Positions 24,401 to 32,065 of a DNA stretch of 64,000 nt are shown here, one piece after another (positions within the stretch are counted from its first letter, which is position 1; each line of letters begins with the position of its first letter). The notes below the pieces were generated by a model. The model saw nothing but the letters and a program-made list of their open reading frames with translations. It was not told the origin of the DNA and did not search any database. Both the position numbers and the translations under genes were made by a program. The stretch is taken from positions 108,080-172,079 of the forward strand of contig FONK01000003.1 in assembly GCA_900112915.1 (NCBI GenBank), read 5' to 3'. This DNA comes from Peptostreptococcaceae bacterium pGA-8 (GTDB taxonomy: Bacteria > Bacillota > Clostridia > Peptostreptococcales > Anaerovoracaceae).

Positions 24401-24964
24401 TTCGATACTGAAGTATATTCGAATACAGGCGGACAGAGCTCAAAGGCTACGCCAATGGGTGCGGTTGCTAAATTTGCCGCTTCAGGTAAGAATGTTAAGA
24501 AGAAGGATTTAGCTCAGATTGCTATGGCTTATGGCTATGTATATGTAGCACAGATTGCTATGGGTGCCGATCCTAACCAGACATTGAAAGCAATTCGTGA
24601 GGCTGAAGCCTACAAGGGACCTTCAATCATAATCGCATATGCACCTTGTATCAATCACGGTATCAGTATGAGAGATTCTCAGGCTATAACCAAGGATGCT
24701 GTAACAGTCGGATACTGGAACATGCTAAGATTCAACCCTGAATTAGCAGCAGAAGGAAAGAATCCGCTATCAGTAGACAGCAAGGAGCCTGTAGAAGGAT
24801 TTAGAGACTTCTTGTTGAGCGAAGTAAGATACAGCTCATTAACAAGAAAATTCCCGGACAGAGCTGAGCAACTATTTGCTAAGACTGAAGAGGATGCTAA
24901 GAAGCGTTATGAATACCTAAAGGAACAACAGAAGACATTTGATAATGCTCTTGAGTCCAAATAA
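21425..24964 (+). CDS. nifJ: Pyruvate:ferredoxin oxidoreductase
   Basis: Single-chain PFOR of 1179 residues, decarboxylating pyruvate to acetyl-CoA while reducing ferredoxin. Start chosen at GTG after GGAAGGTGG because the protein then begins MRKLKTMDGNTAAAHVAYAF, the family's usual start, and the promoter lies upstream. Domains in order: pyruvate-binding domain I with YPITPSSPMAE, the transketolase-like C-terminal domain, two ferredoxin-type clusters CIQCNRCAYVCP and CTGCGSCAAVCP, then the proximal cluster CPGCGE and the thiamine diphosphate motif GDGWAYDIGYGG...NTGGQ. Very strong codon bias. Acetyl-CoA from here could feed Kce. Confidence 0.97.
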   Translation: MRKLKTMDGNTAAAHVAYAFSEVAAIYPITPSSPMAESMDEWVSQDRRNIFGEKVSIVEMQSEGGAAGAVHGATSAGSYTSTFTASQGLLLMIPNMYKLAGEMAPTVFHVAARAVATHALSIFGDHSDVMGTRQTGFAMLASNSVQQVMDLAAVAHLATIAGKLPTLHFFDGFRTSHEQQKIEIWDYDVLKEMVDWKAVKAFRERALNPAHAKLMGSAEQPETFFQHREACNMAYNETADIFADYMAKINEKLGTDYKPFNYYGAPDATEVLIAMGSVCDAAEEVVDYLNGKGKKVGLIEVHLYRPFSVKYLLPEIPETAKKFAVLDRTKEPGSIGEPLYLDILKAFRGSKFENCFVAGGRYGLGSKDIQPGDILAAFENLWEEQPKEEFTISIVDDVTNLSVVPSEFPDTTPDGTVSCKFWGLGSDGTVGANKNSVKIIGDHTDKKVQAYFQYDSKKSGGITISHLRFGDKAIKSTYYVKQADFVACHQQSYMHRYDIVQDVKPGGYFLLNTTWDEAELEKMIPGNVKRYIANNNIQFYTCNAVELAKEIGLGPTRTNTVLQAGFFKLADIIPIDKATEYMKEAIRNTYGKKGEKIVNMNIAAVDEGIANVKKVDVPESWKTAEGEMCFYEPTGRDSGMTEYLNNIMIPSNAMKGDELPVSTFVDYAAGQIPSGTAAYEKREIATDIPCWIKENCIQCNRCAYVCPHAVIRPFALDEEDAKPIEGEVLKMMGADGKYFTIAISSKDCTGCGSCAAVCPAKNKALEMTPVNNKLMNETQKKFNYVFHETKRVEVPFKESTLKGSQFLQPLLEFSGACPGCGETPYARLITQLFGDRMFIANATGCSSIWGCSAPSTPYTVNSEGKGPAWANSLFEDNAEFGLGMHLAMKARRQEVKSAVEAFAEVAEAKEACTNWIDSMDDGDASKTASAELLNIAKAYADKNEKARFIVDNDELLVKPSVWIFGGDGWAYDIGYGGLDHVIASGEDVNVMVFDTEVYSNTGGQSSKATPMGAVAKFAASGKNVKKKDLAQIAMAYGYVYVAQIAMGADPNQTLKAIREAEAYKGPSIIIAYAPCINHGISMRDSQAITKDAVTVGYWNMLRFNPELAAEGKNPLSVDSKEPVEGFRDFLLSEVRYSSLTRKFPDRAEQLFAKTEEDAKKRYEYLKEQQKTFDNALESK

Positions 24965-24982
24965 GTATTAAGCAGTATTATA

Positions 24983-25014
24983 GCCGGGCGGCCGTTCTGA
25001 CCGTCCGGTTTTTA
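24983..25014 (+). terminator. Terminator after PFOR
   Basis: CCGG/CGG arms pair with CCG/CCGG and are followed by TTTTTAT. Confidence 0.75.
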
Positions 25015-25037
25015 TCTAATTTTGATAGGAGAATATT

Positions 25038-25733
25038 TTGAAGGCGAAATTAAACCTTTTTGGAAATGATAAGTTTGAACAGCTACAACGAAAAAACAGG
25101 CAGCAGTTTAAGAATATCAGAAAAGAAGATGGCGTAGTAATAGAAAGAATTGAGCGCGAGTTAAAATATAACCAGGTAAGCAAGGCTTACATAGAGGTTA
25201 TTAAAGAGGATATGATTCGTATGGCGGTAAGTGCCAAAAGGCGTAATTCGAGCTTCGTAGGAGCGCTTGAGGGCGGAGAGAAGGGCTTCGTGGAGGAAGT
25301 TCTTAAGGAAGCCCCTAAGGTTACAAAAATAGCAAAGGTATGGGGAATCCTGGAAGATGCTTTATATATTTTTATGGTATATGCCGCAGTTGTGGTATTC
25401 CTGTTTAATAAACCGCCAAATTACGATTTTGGATATGTAAATATTGCAGTAATGGCGGCTGCCTTGCTGGCGCTCATCTTAACCAATATATTCTTAGGAA
25501 AAAACAGTTTTTTTCCGCAATTTAAAGATGTTAATGATGGAATAATAAGGCTTGTGGTCATGGGCGTGTTTCTTGTTATAAGTTACTTCGTAGAAACAGA
25601 GATGAAACCTGTATTCCATGTTACCTCACTAATTCCACTTGCGATAGTAATTCTTGCATGGCTGTTGGCATTATCAGCAGGAAACATATGCAGCAATAGG
25701 GATCTGAAGTTTATAGAAAAGAATTATGAATAG
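25038..25733 (+). CDS. Polytopic membrane protein of unknown function
   Basis: 231 residues. A charged cytosolic N-terminal region (about 1-95) with helical repeats is followed by about five to six membrane segments. The layout recalls DUF1129-like membrane proteins, but I cannot confirm homology. The likely start is TTG with AGGAG 8 bases upstream. It lies alone between two terminators. Confidence 0.7.
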   Translation: MKAKLNLFGNDKFEQLQRKNRQQFKNIRKEDGVVIERIERELKYNQVSKAYIEVIKEDMIRMAVSAKRRNSSFVGALEGGEKGFVEEVLKEAPKVTKIAKVWGILEDALYIFMVYAAVVVFLFNKPPNYDFGYVNIAVMAAALLALILTNIFLGKNSFFPQFKDVNDGIIRLVVMGVFLVISYFVETEMKPVFHVTSLIPLAIVILAWLLALSAGNICSNRDLKFIEKNYE

Positions 25734-25773
25734 CGGCTCTATATATATCCGGGTTCGAATATGGTTCTATAAT

Positions 25774-25815
25774 ATCCGCTTAGGTGAATGAAAAAATCAC
25801 TCTAGCGGATTTTTT
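25774..25815 (+). terminator. Terminator of the membrane-protein gene
   Basis: ATCCGCT pairs with AGCGGAT and is followed by TTTTT; GTGA/TCAC adds an inner stem. Confidence 0.7.
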
Positions 25816-25851
25816 AATCTTGAATGCCCCGACATTTATCCGGTGCCGTTA

Positions 25852-25882
25852 AAAAGAGTGCTTCGAAATGAAGCACTCTTTT
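25852..25882 (-). terminator. Terminator of the NhaC-family gene
   Basis: AAAAGAGTGCTTC and its exact complement around GAAAT give a 13-bp stem with T runs on the minus strand. Confidence 0.85.
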
Positions 25883-25916
25883 CTATTACCCGTATAATCT
25901 ATTTGGTTGCTCTTGA

Positions 25917-27380
25917 TTAAGCTTCCATGTTCTTCTTTAGCTGAACTTGCGGTTCTCTTGGAAGAGAGAATAGAGGTACGAATCTGTCTAATCCTGTGAA
26001 TGTTAGAAGTAGTAATGATGCTACCGCAATCATTGCCATGAAGTTGTACTGGATGAAGTTCATAGCTGTGAACTTGTATAGAGGATATACGTTTACTGCG
26101 ATTCCTACATAGAATGCAAGGTATACGTGCCAAGGAATCAACTGTGATCCGAATACGCCCATTGCGTCTCCGAAAGTAGCATTTCTTAGCTTGATCTTGT
26201 ACATATCTTCTTCACTACCAACGATGTTTTCTTCAGCGATATCCTTGATGATAGGTCCGATTGTTACAATCTGAGCCATTTCGTCTGAAAGGATAGCGTT
26301 ACCTAGGATGCAAAGAACTCCATTGAAGCCCATAAGTATTCTTACGCGACCTGACATTGCAACGATAAGCTTTGCAATCGGATCGAAAGCCTTCATAGCT
26401 CCCATTACGCCACCAAATGCTGCAACCCACATCATCATTACAACTACCCATGAACCTGCATCAGCAAATCCCTTCATGCAAAGGTCTAGGTATTCCTGAA
26501 GGTTTCCGGTAGTTCCGGCTGCAAGACCAAGCAGGTAAGCGGATACGATACCTGAACCGATACAAGCGAAAGTGTTAACGCCTGCAATAGCAAGACCGAT
26601 TACCAGAAGTAGAGGAATAATCATGTAAACAGCTACACCGTCTCTAACCTGATTTAGAAGGTCAATAGCAACCGGCTTTTCTTCTGCCAGATAGTCAAGG
26701 GCAGACTGAGGAATGTTATCCATAACGCCGGATGTGTCAGCAGTTGCAGTTGATAGACCCATAGCAGTACCAACGATGAAGAATACGATAGCAGCAAGGA
26801 TTAGGCAGCTTACAGACCAAACACCCTGTGTTCTAACTCTGTCTACTACTTCAACTCCCTGGATACCGGAAGATACGATTGTTGTATCTGAGATAAGTCC
26901 GATGTTGTCTCCGAAGCAAGCACCACCTGCGATTGCACAAGTTGTAAGAACGATGTCGCCTCCAACAATGTGGTTCAACCATAGGAAGATAGGTGCGCAC
27001 GCTGCGAATGTTCCCCATGAAGTACCTGTTGCAACTGAAAGTATAGCAGTTACCGCGATACCGACAACAGCGATAGTTCTAGCTGTTACACCTAGTGAAA
27101 GAGCCAGGTTTACAACAGAAGCTCCTACACCTGTTGTCATGAATGCTGATGCCATAGCATAAGCGAACATTAGGATGAAAAGTGCTACAAGGATGTTGCT
27201 AACGCTCTTCATAGCTACATCGATACACTCTTTGAATTTGATGCCTGCAACTAATCTAGCAACAGCGATTGCAACGATACAAGCGATTGGTGCTGCGATT
27301 AGAGCATCCTGACCGGACATCATTAGACCTGCTAATACGCAAACCGGTAAAAATTTAATAATTGCTTTTAAAAAATTCAT
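25917..27380 (-). CDS. NhaC-family antiporter, candidate lysine permease
   Basis: 487 residues with about 12 membrane spans and NhaC-family features: TGTSWGTFAACAPIF, GGACFGDNIGLISDTTIVSS and SDEMAQIVTIGPI. NhaC proteins are formally Na+/H+ antiporters, but members under lysine riboswitches have been proposed as lysine carriers (family knowledge). Here it has a near-perfect sigma54 promoter and lies head to head with an activator whose sensor resembles a lysine-pathway enzyme, so I infer lysine uptake, perhaps with sodium or in exchange for a product. GAAAGG precedes the ATG. The codon bias is strong, as in the pathway genes. Confidence 0.85.
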   Translation of the reverse strand: MNFLKAIIKFLPVCVLAGLMMSGQDALIAAPIACIVAIAVARLVAGIKFKECIDVAMKSVSNILVALFILMFAYAMASAFMTTGVGASVVNLALSLGVTARTIAVVGIAVTAILSVATGTSWGTFAACAPIFLWLNHIVGGDIVLTTCAIAGGACFGDNIGLISDTTIVSSGIQGVEVVDRVRTQGVWSVSCLILAAIVFFIVGTAMGLSTATADTSGVMDNIPQSALDYLAEEKPVAIDLLNQVRDGVAVYMIIPLLLVIGLAIAGVNTFACIGSGIVSAYLLGLAAGTTGNLQEYLDLCMKGFADAGSWVVVMMMWVAAFGGVMGAMKAFDPIAKLIVAMSGRVRILMGFNGVLCILGNAILSDEMAQIVTIGPIIKDIAEENIVGSEEDMYKIKLRNATFGDAMGVFGSQLIPWHVYLAFYVGIAVNVYPLYKFTAMNFIQYNFMAMIAVASLLLLTFTGLDRFVPLFSLPREPQVQLKKNMEA

Positions 27381-27454
27381 TTAGTTTTTCCTTTCTTTAT
27401 AATTTTTTAATGAATAAATAAAAACCTAGTGAAATACATCACTATTTCTTAGTA

Positions 27455-27471
27455 AGCAAGTTGTGTGCCAA
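27455..27471 (-). promoter_or_regulatory. Sigma54 (-24/-12) promoter of the NhaC-family gene
   Basis: On the minus strand TTGGCACACAACTTGCT, almost the ideal TTGGCAC-N5-TTGCT with GG and GC 10 bp apart. Predicted start near 27444, leader about 64 bases. This is the best sigma54 promoter in the window. Confidence 0.88.
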
Positions 27472-27570
27472 CTTCGATAAATTCTTGACAAAATAATTGT
27501 ATTCTTAAGAATGTTGAAATAATTGACCTGGAGGGTACCCCGGGTGTACAAGAACAGCATTGTGACCATA

Positions 27571-27650
27571 TGACTATTTGATGGTGACCCACTTTTGTGA
27601 ATGCGTGCAAAAATAAGCACCAAAAATGGGTCAAAACTATTGACTATTTG
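27571..27650. promoter_or_regulatory. Enhancer/operator region between the activator and the NhaC gene
   Basis: Inverted repeat TGACCCACTTTTGTG (27585-27599) and CACCAAAAATGGGTCA (27618-27633), bracketed by exact direct repeats TGACTATTTG (27571-27580 and 27641-27650). The centre is about 150 bp from the -12 element of the NhaC promoter, ideal for an enhancer, and it adjoins the -35 of the activator gene, suggesting autoregulation. The 351-bp interval 27381-27731 holds only these elements and the two promoters. Confidence 0.65.
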
Positions 27651-27668
27651 TGCTAAAAGGCTTAAGAT
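27640..27668 (+). promoter_or_regulatory. Sigma70-type promoter of the second activator
   Basis: TTGACT and TAAGAT with a 17-bp spacer. The -35 element overlaps the second TGACTATTTG repeat. The start near 27675 makes the ATG at 27675 unusable in a normal leader and supports the ATG at 27732. Confidence 0.6.
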
Positions 27669-27731
27669 ACAGCTATGAACAATAGCGGTGATAATAGCAA
27701 TATAAAAAATGGATATACAAAGGAAAGAATT

Positions 27732-29840
27732 ATGGCTGATGATAGAGATTTCGGTATGGGAAGAGTCCTTTATCCGAAGAATGTAGCCCCTGTTGCTGCC
27801 TGGAAAATTGACAACAGTATTGAGATAAGCCCAAGGGAGGCCAGAATTAAAATTGAAGTAATTCATATTGAGTGTGACAGCTTTCAACAGATTTGCAGTG
27901 CTTGCGGCTATGACGAGGCTAAGATTAAGGCAAAGATATTTGATATAATTGAGAAAAGAGGCAAGCTGCATAACCCCTTCACCAAAAGCGGAGGCGTTTT
28001 GTTAGGAACAGTTGATGCTATAGGCAGTGAGTTTAACTCCCAAACACCGATTGCCCCGGGGGATAGTGTTTATTGTATAACATCAATTTCGGGGATGCCG
28101 ATAAAGCTGGAATCCATAGAAGCGATAGATTATGATTACGGACAGATTACCTGTACCGGGTACGGAATTATTTTTGAGTCATTTCCGGTGCGGAAAAGAA
28201 TGTTTTTAGATATTGATCCAAGCTATGCTCTTGCAGCAGTAGACGAGGCGAGTTCTTTCTTCGGTTCATATAACTTGGCAAAGGATATAGATACTGTAGC
28301 CATAATCGGTAAATCCATTCATACGACACTTCTCTACGGGGCAGCTATAAAAGAAGCCAAGGGTGACAATGCAAAAATTGTAGCCATAATGGACAACCAT
28401 GTTAATGATCAGCTTACTCACGAAGAGATTGCTTCTGCTATGTCGAAAACCATTGACAGCACATTTTTTGTCGATTTGACAAGACCTATGGAAGCCTTTG
28501 ACTATATAAAGGAAGAGCACTCCACAACATATCTTCCGATTAAGAGTCTTCATGAGGGAAGCGTGGATTTGATAATTGTAGCTGAGGATATATTCGGGGC
28601 TGAAACCGTTGCCGTTGCATTAATTAAGCCAAAGGGGAACTTGTATTTTTCATCTGTCGAAAACCATTATGCTACGGCATCTCTAATCGCTGAAACCTTG
28701 GGAAAAGAAATGACTATGCACTCTTTTGAGCAGTATTCCCATGATTACCCTGAGTTTACATTGAAACTGCTTTTAAAGGTTAGAGATGAGCTTGAGGCAC
28801 TGAATAGACTTTATCGGGAGAAGCGACAGAAGAAGGCTTTGACAGAAAGTCAGAGCAGAAATATGAGAGTTACCAAAATAGGAGCATCTGACGACTTTGT
28901 GTTCCAGAGCCTGGTGACAAAAAATATGGTCGATGAGGTTTTGAATATTGCCAAGTACGATTGCAATGTAATCATCCAAGGGGAAACCGGTGTCGGCAAG
29001 GAGAAGGTTTTGTCCATTATACATCAAAACAGTCAACGCCGCAGTGAACCGTGCATTAAGATTAACTGTGCAACAATCGCAGAGAATTTAGCAGAGTCAG
29101 AATTCTTTGGCTATGAGCCGGGAGCTTTTACAGGTGCAAGGGATGCAGGGAAAAAGGGCTATTTTGAAATGGCAAATAACGGGATTTTATTTCTGGATGA
29201 AATAGGAGCCCTTTCCATTAATATGCAGTCGAAGCTGCTCAGAGTTTTACAAGAAAGCCAGTTTTATAGAGTAGGTGGAACCCAACAGGTTTCCGTAAAT
29301 GTAAGGGTAATCGTTGCCAATAATATTAATTTAAAGAAATTGGTGAAGGATGGAGAATTTAGAGAGGACCTTTATTATAGATTGAACATTTGCACTATTG
29401 AAGTTCCGCCGCTTCGAGAGAGGCGAGAGGATGTGATTTGTCTATCTGAAGCCTTTGTTGATAATTGGAGGAAGAAGTATTCTCTGGAAAAAGAACTTTC
29501 TCCGGGAGCTTTGACAGCCCTCTATCACTACGATTGGCCGGGCAATGTAAGAGAATTGGAGAATGTTATTCATCGTCTTGTTATAAGCAGTAGGAATATT
29601 GTTCTTAGTGAAGAGGATGTAACTGATTTGCTTCAGGAAAGCACCTATGGAGAGCTGGTTCTCAATGTGAAGAAGGGGCTTATGTCGGATAACACTGATT
29701 TTCATGTGCTTATGGAGCAGCAGGAGAAGCAAATCATAGAATATGCACTTAATAAATGCAAAACTACAAGAAAGGCCGCTGATTTTCTTGGCTTGCCACA
29801 GACCACCTTTGCCAGGAAGAAGATTAAGCATGGATTGTAG
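27732..29840 (+). CDS. Sigma54-dependent activator with complete Kdd-like sensor domain
   Basis: 702 residues from the ATG preceded by AAAGGA. Residues about 10-360 align with the whole Kdd enzyme: LHNPFTKSGGVLLGTVDAIG corresponds to KHKNPWTGSGGMLIGTVKEIG less its end, and GSVDLIIVAEDIFGAE to its Rossmann half. The nucleotide-binding GGGGKSG of the enzyme is replaced by IIGKSIHTTLL (190-201), so catalysis is unlikely. A linker leads to the AAA+ module: Walker A GETGVGKE (417-424), GAFTGA (464-469), Walker B FLDEIG; the C-terminal Fis-type helix-turn-helix ends with KTTRKAADFLGLPQTTFARK. Inference: binds 3,5-diaminohexanoate or a related intermediate and switches on the divergent transporter gene. 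No receiver domain, so control is by ligand. Confidence 0.93.
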   Translation: MADDRDFGMGRVLYPKNVAPVAAWKIDNSIEISPREARIKIEVIHIECDSFQQICSACGYDEAKIKAKIFDIIEKRGKLHNPFTKSGGVLLGTVDAIGSEFNSQTPIAPGDSVYCITSISGMPIKLESIEAIDYDYGQITCTGYGIIFESFPVRKRMFLDIDPSYALAAVDEASSFFGSYNLAKDIDTVAIIGKSIHTTLLYGAAIKEAKGDNAKIVAIMDNHVNDQLTHEEIASAMSKTIDSTFFVDLTRPMEAFDYIKEEHSTTYLPIKSLHEGSVDLIIVAEDIFGAETVAVALIKPKGNLYFSSVENHYATASLIAETLGKEMTMHSFEQYSHDYPEFTLKLLLKVRDELEALNRLYREKRQKKALTESQSRNMRVTKIGASDDFVFQSLVTKNMVDEVLNIAKYDCNVIIQGETGVGKEKVLSIIHQNSQRRSEPCIKINCATIAENLAESEFFGYEPGAFTGARDAGKKGYFEMANNGILFLDEIGALSINMQSKLLRVLQESQFYRVGGTQQVSVNVRVIVANNINLKKLVKDGEFREDLYYRLNICTIEVPPLRERREDVICLSEAFVDNWRKKYSLEKELSPGALTALYHYDWPGNVRELENVIHRLVISSRNIVLSEEDVTDLLQESTYGELVLNVKKGLMSDNTDFHVLMEQQEKQIIEYALNKCKTTRKAADFLGLPQTTFARKKIKHGL

Positions 29841-29944
29841 TAGAGAATGCAAAATGGTTTGCCTTTTGAAGTTAAAATACCTAGTACAAAGTCACTTTCC
29901 TTTTTGGATACAGGAAGTTTTAGAAAAGATATAGGAGAGCAATT

Positions 29945-31258
29945 ATGAGTAAAATGGAAATCGGCAAAAAAAGTTGTGATAATGAAAAAATGATAGACCT
30001 GATGAAGGACTACCGAGAAATTTTTTGGCTAAATCCCGGAGTAAATGCAGAGGAATGTAACGAGACACCACCGGCAGTTACTGTGAATGACATTGATGAG
30101 GCGGAAGCGAGATTAATAAGGTTTGCACCTTACATTGCAAAGGTGTTTCCTGAAACAGGGAAAACCGCCGGAATAATTGAATCGCCATTGACAGAGGTGC
30201 CTGAGCTTAAGAAGGCGTTAAATGCCGATGAAAAACAGGAGCTTGCCGGAAGCCTATATTTAAAATGCGACAGTCATCTGCCGATTTCAGGTTCCATAAA
30301 GGCAAGAGGCGGTATTTACGAAGTGCTGAAGCTGGCAGAGAAACTCGCCGTGGAGGCAGGTCTTTTGTCCTATGATGACGACTATGCAGTTTTGGCTGAG
30401 GACAGATTTAAGGAATTCTTTTCCAAATATAGTGTGGCTGTCGGTTCCACCGGGAATTTAGGGCTGTCTATTGGGATTATAAGTGCTAAGCTGGGATTTA
30501 AGGTTACGGTTCATATGTCCGCCGATGCAAGGGAATGGAAGAAAGCCTTGCTGAGGGAGAAGGGTGCCATAGTTACAGAATATGAGTATGACTATGGTAA
30601 AGCCGTTGAAGAGGGCAGAGCCTTGGCGGCAAAAGACCCTAAGTGCCATTTTGTCGATGATGAGGCTTCGGTTGATTTGTTTTTAGGCTATGCCGTGGCA
30701 GGACGCAGGCTGGCAAAGCAGCTTAAGGAAAAGAATATTTCTGTTGACAATGAGCATCCGTTATATGTGTATATCCCTTGTGGAGTTGGTGGTGCTCCGG
30801 GTGGAGTCGTGTTCGGATTGAAAGAAATATTTGGTGAAGATGTTCAATGCTTTTTTGCCGAGCCTACTCATGCACCTTGTATGACTTTGGGACTTTTGAC
30901 GGGGCTTCATAGTAAGATTTCAGTAAAGGATATCGGGTTAGATGGGGTGACCGCTGCTGATGGATTGGCTGTTTCGAGACCTTCGGCACTAGTCGGCAGG
31001 CTGATGGAAACCAGACTTCAAGGATGTTTTACAGCTGATGATGAAAGACTCTACCCGTATTTGAATAAGCTTTATGAAGGGGACGGAATTTTTGTTGAGC
31101 CCTCTGCCTGTGCCACCTTTAGGGGACCTTATTTGGTGGAGAAGGTTTATGGTGATATGGGGAAAAAAGAATTTAAAAAGGCGACCCACATTCTTTGGGC
31201 CACCGGTGGAAGCATGGTTCCTGAAGATGAAAAAAGAAGCTATCTGAATTTAAGGTGA
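29945..31258 (+). CDS. dsdA: D-serine dehydratase
   Basis: PLP-dependent D-serine ammonia-lyase giving pyruvate and ammonia. 437 residues, against 442 in E. coli. The PLP lysine is in [12 protein letters not shown]; the tetraglycine-like phosphate loop appears as [10 protein letters not shown] and SVGSTGNLG is the substrate loop. The product feeds the PFOR encoded nearby. AGGAGAG lies 6 bases before the ATG. It follows the activator by 104 bases in the same direction with no clear terminator between, so co-transcription is possible. A candidate terminator (AAGATT/AATCTT and AAGCCG/CGGCTT, 31334-31382) overlaps the end of the convergent gene. Confidence 0.93.
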   Translation: MSKMEIGKKSCDNEKMIDLMKDYREIFWLNPGVNAEECNETPPAVTVNDIDEAEARLIRFAPYIAKVFPETGKTAGIIESPLTEVPELKKALNADEKQELAGSLYLKCDSHLPISGSIKARGGIYEVLKLAEKLAVEAGLLSYDDDYAVLAEDRFKEFFSKYSVAVGSTGNLGLSIGIISAKLGFKVTVHMSADAREWKKALLREKGAIVTEYEYDYGKAVEEGRALAAKDPKCHFVDDEASVDLFLGYAVAGRRLAKQLKEKNISVDNEHPLYVYIPCGVGGAPGGVVFGLKEIFGEDVQCFFAEPTHAPCMTLGLLTGLHSKISVKDIGLDGVTAADGLAVSRPSALVGRLMETRLQGCFTADDERLYPYLNKLYEGDGIFVEPSACATFRGPYLVEKVYGDMGKKEFKKATHILWATGGSMVPEDEKRSYLNLR

Positions 31259-31288
31259 TTTGGATTGAAGGGGATTATGCTATACCAT

Positions 31289-31318
31289 ATACGACACTAA
31301 AATATACGACATTAAAAT
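31289..31318. repeat. 15-bp tandem repeat
   Basis: ATACGACACTAAAAT followed at once by ATACGACATTAAAAT, one mismatch, in the 3' space after dsdA. Function unknown. Confidence 0.5.
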
Positions 31319-31863
31319 CTATCAGAATAATTAAGAAGATTTCTAAGCCGGCTGTCGGCTTTCGCTTGGGAATCTTTTTTGTTTGGGAATACCGTGTCGT
31401 AATAAACTACGGCACCATAGAAATCATCTTCAGTTGATGTTATTACCGCATAGGAGCCATTGCTGCCATCCCTCGGCAGGGAAAGGCTGCCGGGGTTAAT
31501 CATATATATATCGCCCGTAAGTGTATATTCCGGTATGTGGGTATGCCCAAAACAGACGGCGATGCAATTAAGCTCAGAGGCTCTGTATGACATTTTTGCC
31601 AAGTCGGTGTCAAGACCGAATAGATGACCGTGTACTGCCAGGATATCGCCATATGGAGTGGATACGATTTTTTCCAATTCCCTTTGCTCATCGCAGTTTC
31701 CGCTTACGGAAACGACAGGAGTATCCAGAAGCTGCTCTAACAGCTCCCCATCCTTTTGATAGTCCCCACAGTGAATTATCAGGTCTACATTTTTTATTTT
31801 CTCATGGACATCAATAGCCTTTTTCAGCTTGCCATGAGTGTCACTCAGTACTAATATTTTCAT
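31312..31863 (-). CDS. yfcE: YfcE/MJ0936-type metallophosphoesterase
   Basis: About 183 residues from the ATG; an in-frame GTG lies two codons earlier. Metal-ligand motifs of calcineurin-like phosphoesterases are complete: SDTHG (near the start), HCGD, GNCD, HGH and GHTH. Hydrolyses phosphodiesters; the natural substrate is unknown. No ribosome binding site is visible, and a -10 element ends 6 bases before the ATG, so the message may be leaderless. Confidence 0.88.
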   Translation of the reverse strand: MKILVLSDTHGKLKKAIDVHEKIKNVDLIIHCGDYQKDGELLEQLLDTPVVSVSGNCDEQRELEKIVSTPYGDILAVHGHLFGLDTDLAKMSYRASELNCIAVCFGHTHIPEYTLTGDIYMINPGSLSLPRDGSNGSYAVITSTEDDFYGAVVYYDTVFPNKKDSQAKADSRLRNLLNYSDRF

Positions 31864-31869
31864 AAGCAC

Positions 31870-31897
31870 ATTATATCATATATAAAAGGGATAGCAA
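31870..31897 (-). promoter_or_regulatory. Promoter of yfcE placing +1 at the start codon
   Basis: On the minus strand TTGCTA and TATAAT with a 16-bp spacer; the seventh base after the -10 is the A of the ATG. Confidence 0.5.
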
Positions 31898-31909
31898 GAG
31901 ACGGGGTTC

Positions 31910-31938
31910 TTGACATGACTTTATTAATATTTTATATT
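31910..31938 (+). promoter_or_regulatory. Sigma70-type promoter of the sensor operon
   Basis: TTGACA and TATATT with a 17-bp spacer. Transcription starts near 31945, leaving a 120-base leader before the GTG start of the first gene. Confidence 0.65.
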
Positions 31939-32065
31939 AAGCTTGTCAAATAGTATGTTTTATAGCCGATGCCGGAACAGACCGGCAACTATGGTATCAG
32001 CGCACATGCGGCGTTTTATAGAATACCTGATGGAAATCGTCTATGATCTAAAGGAGGGATGCGGC

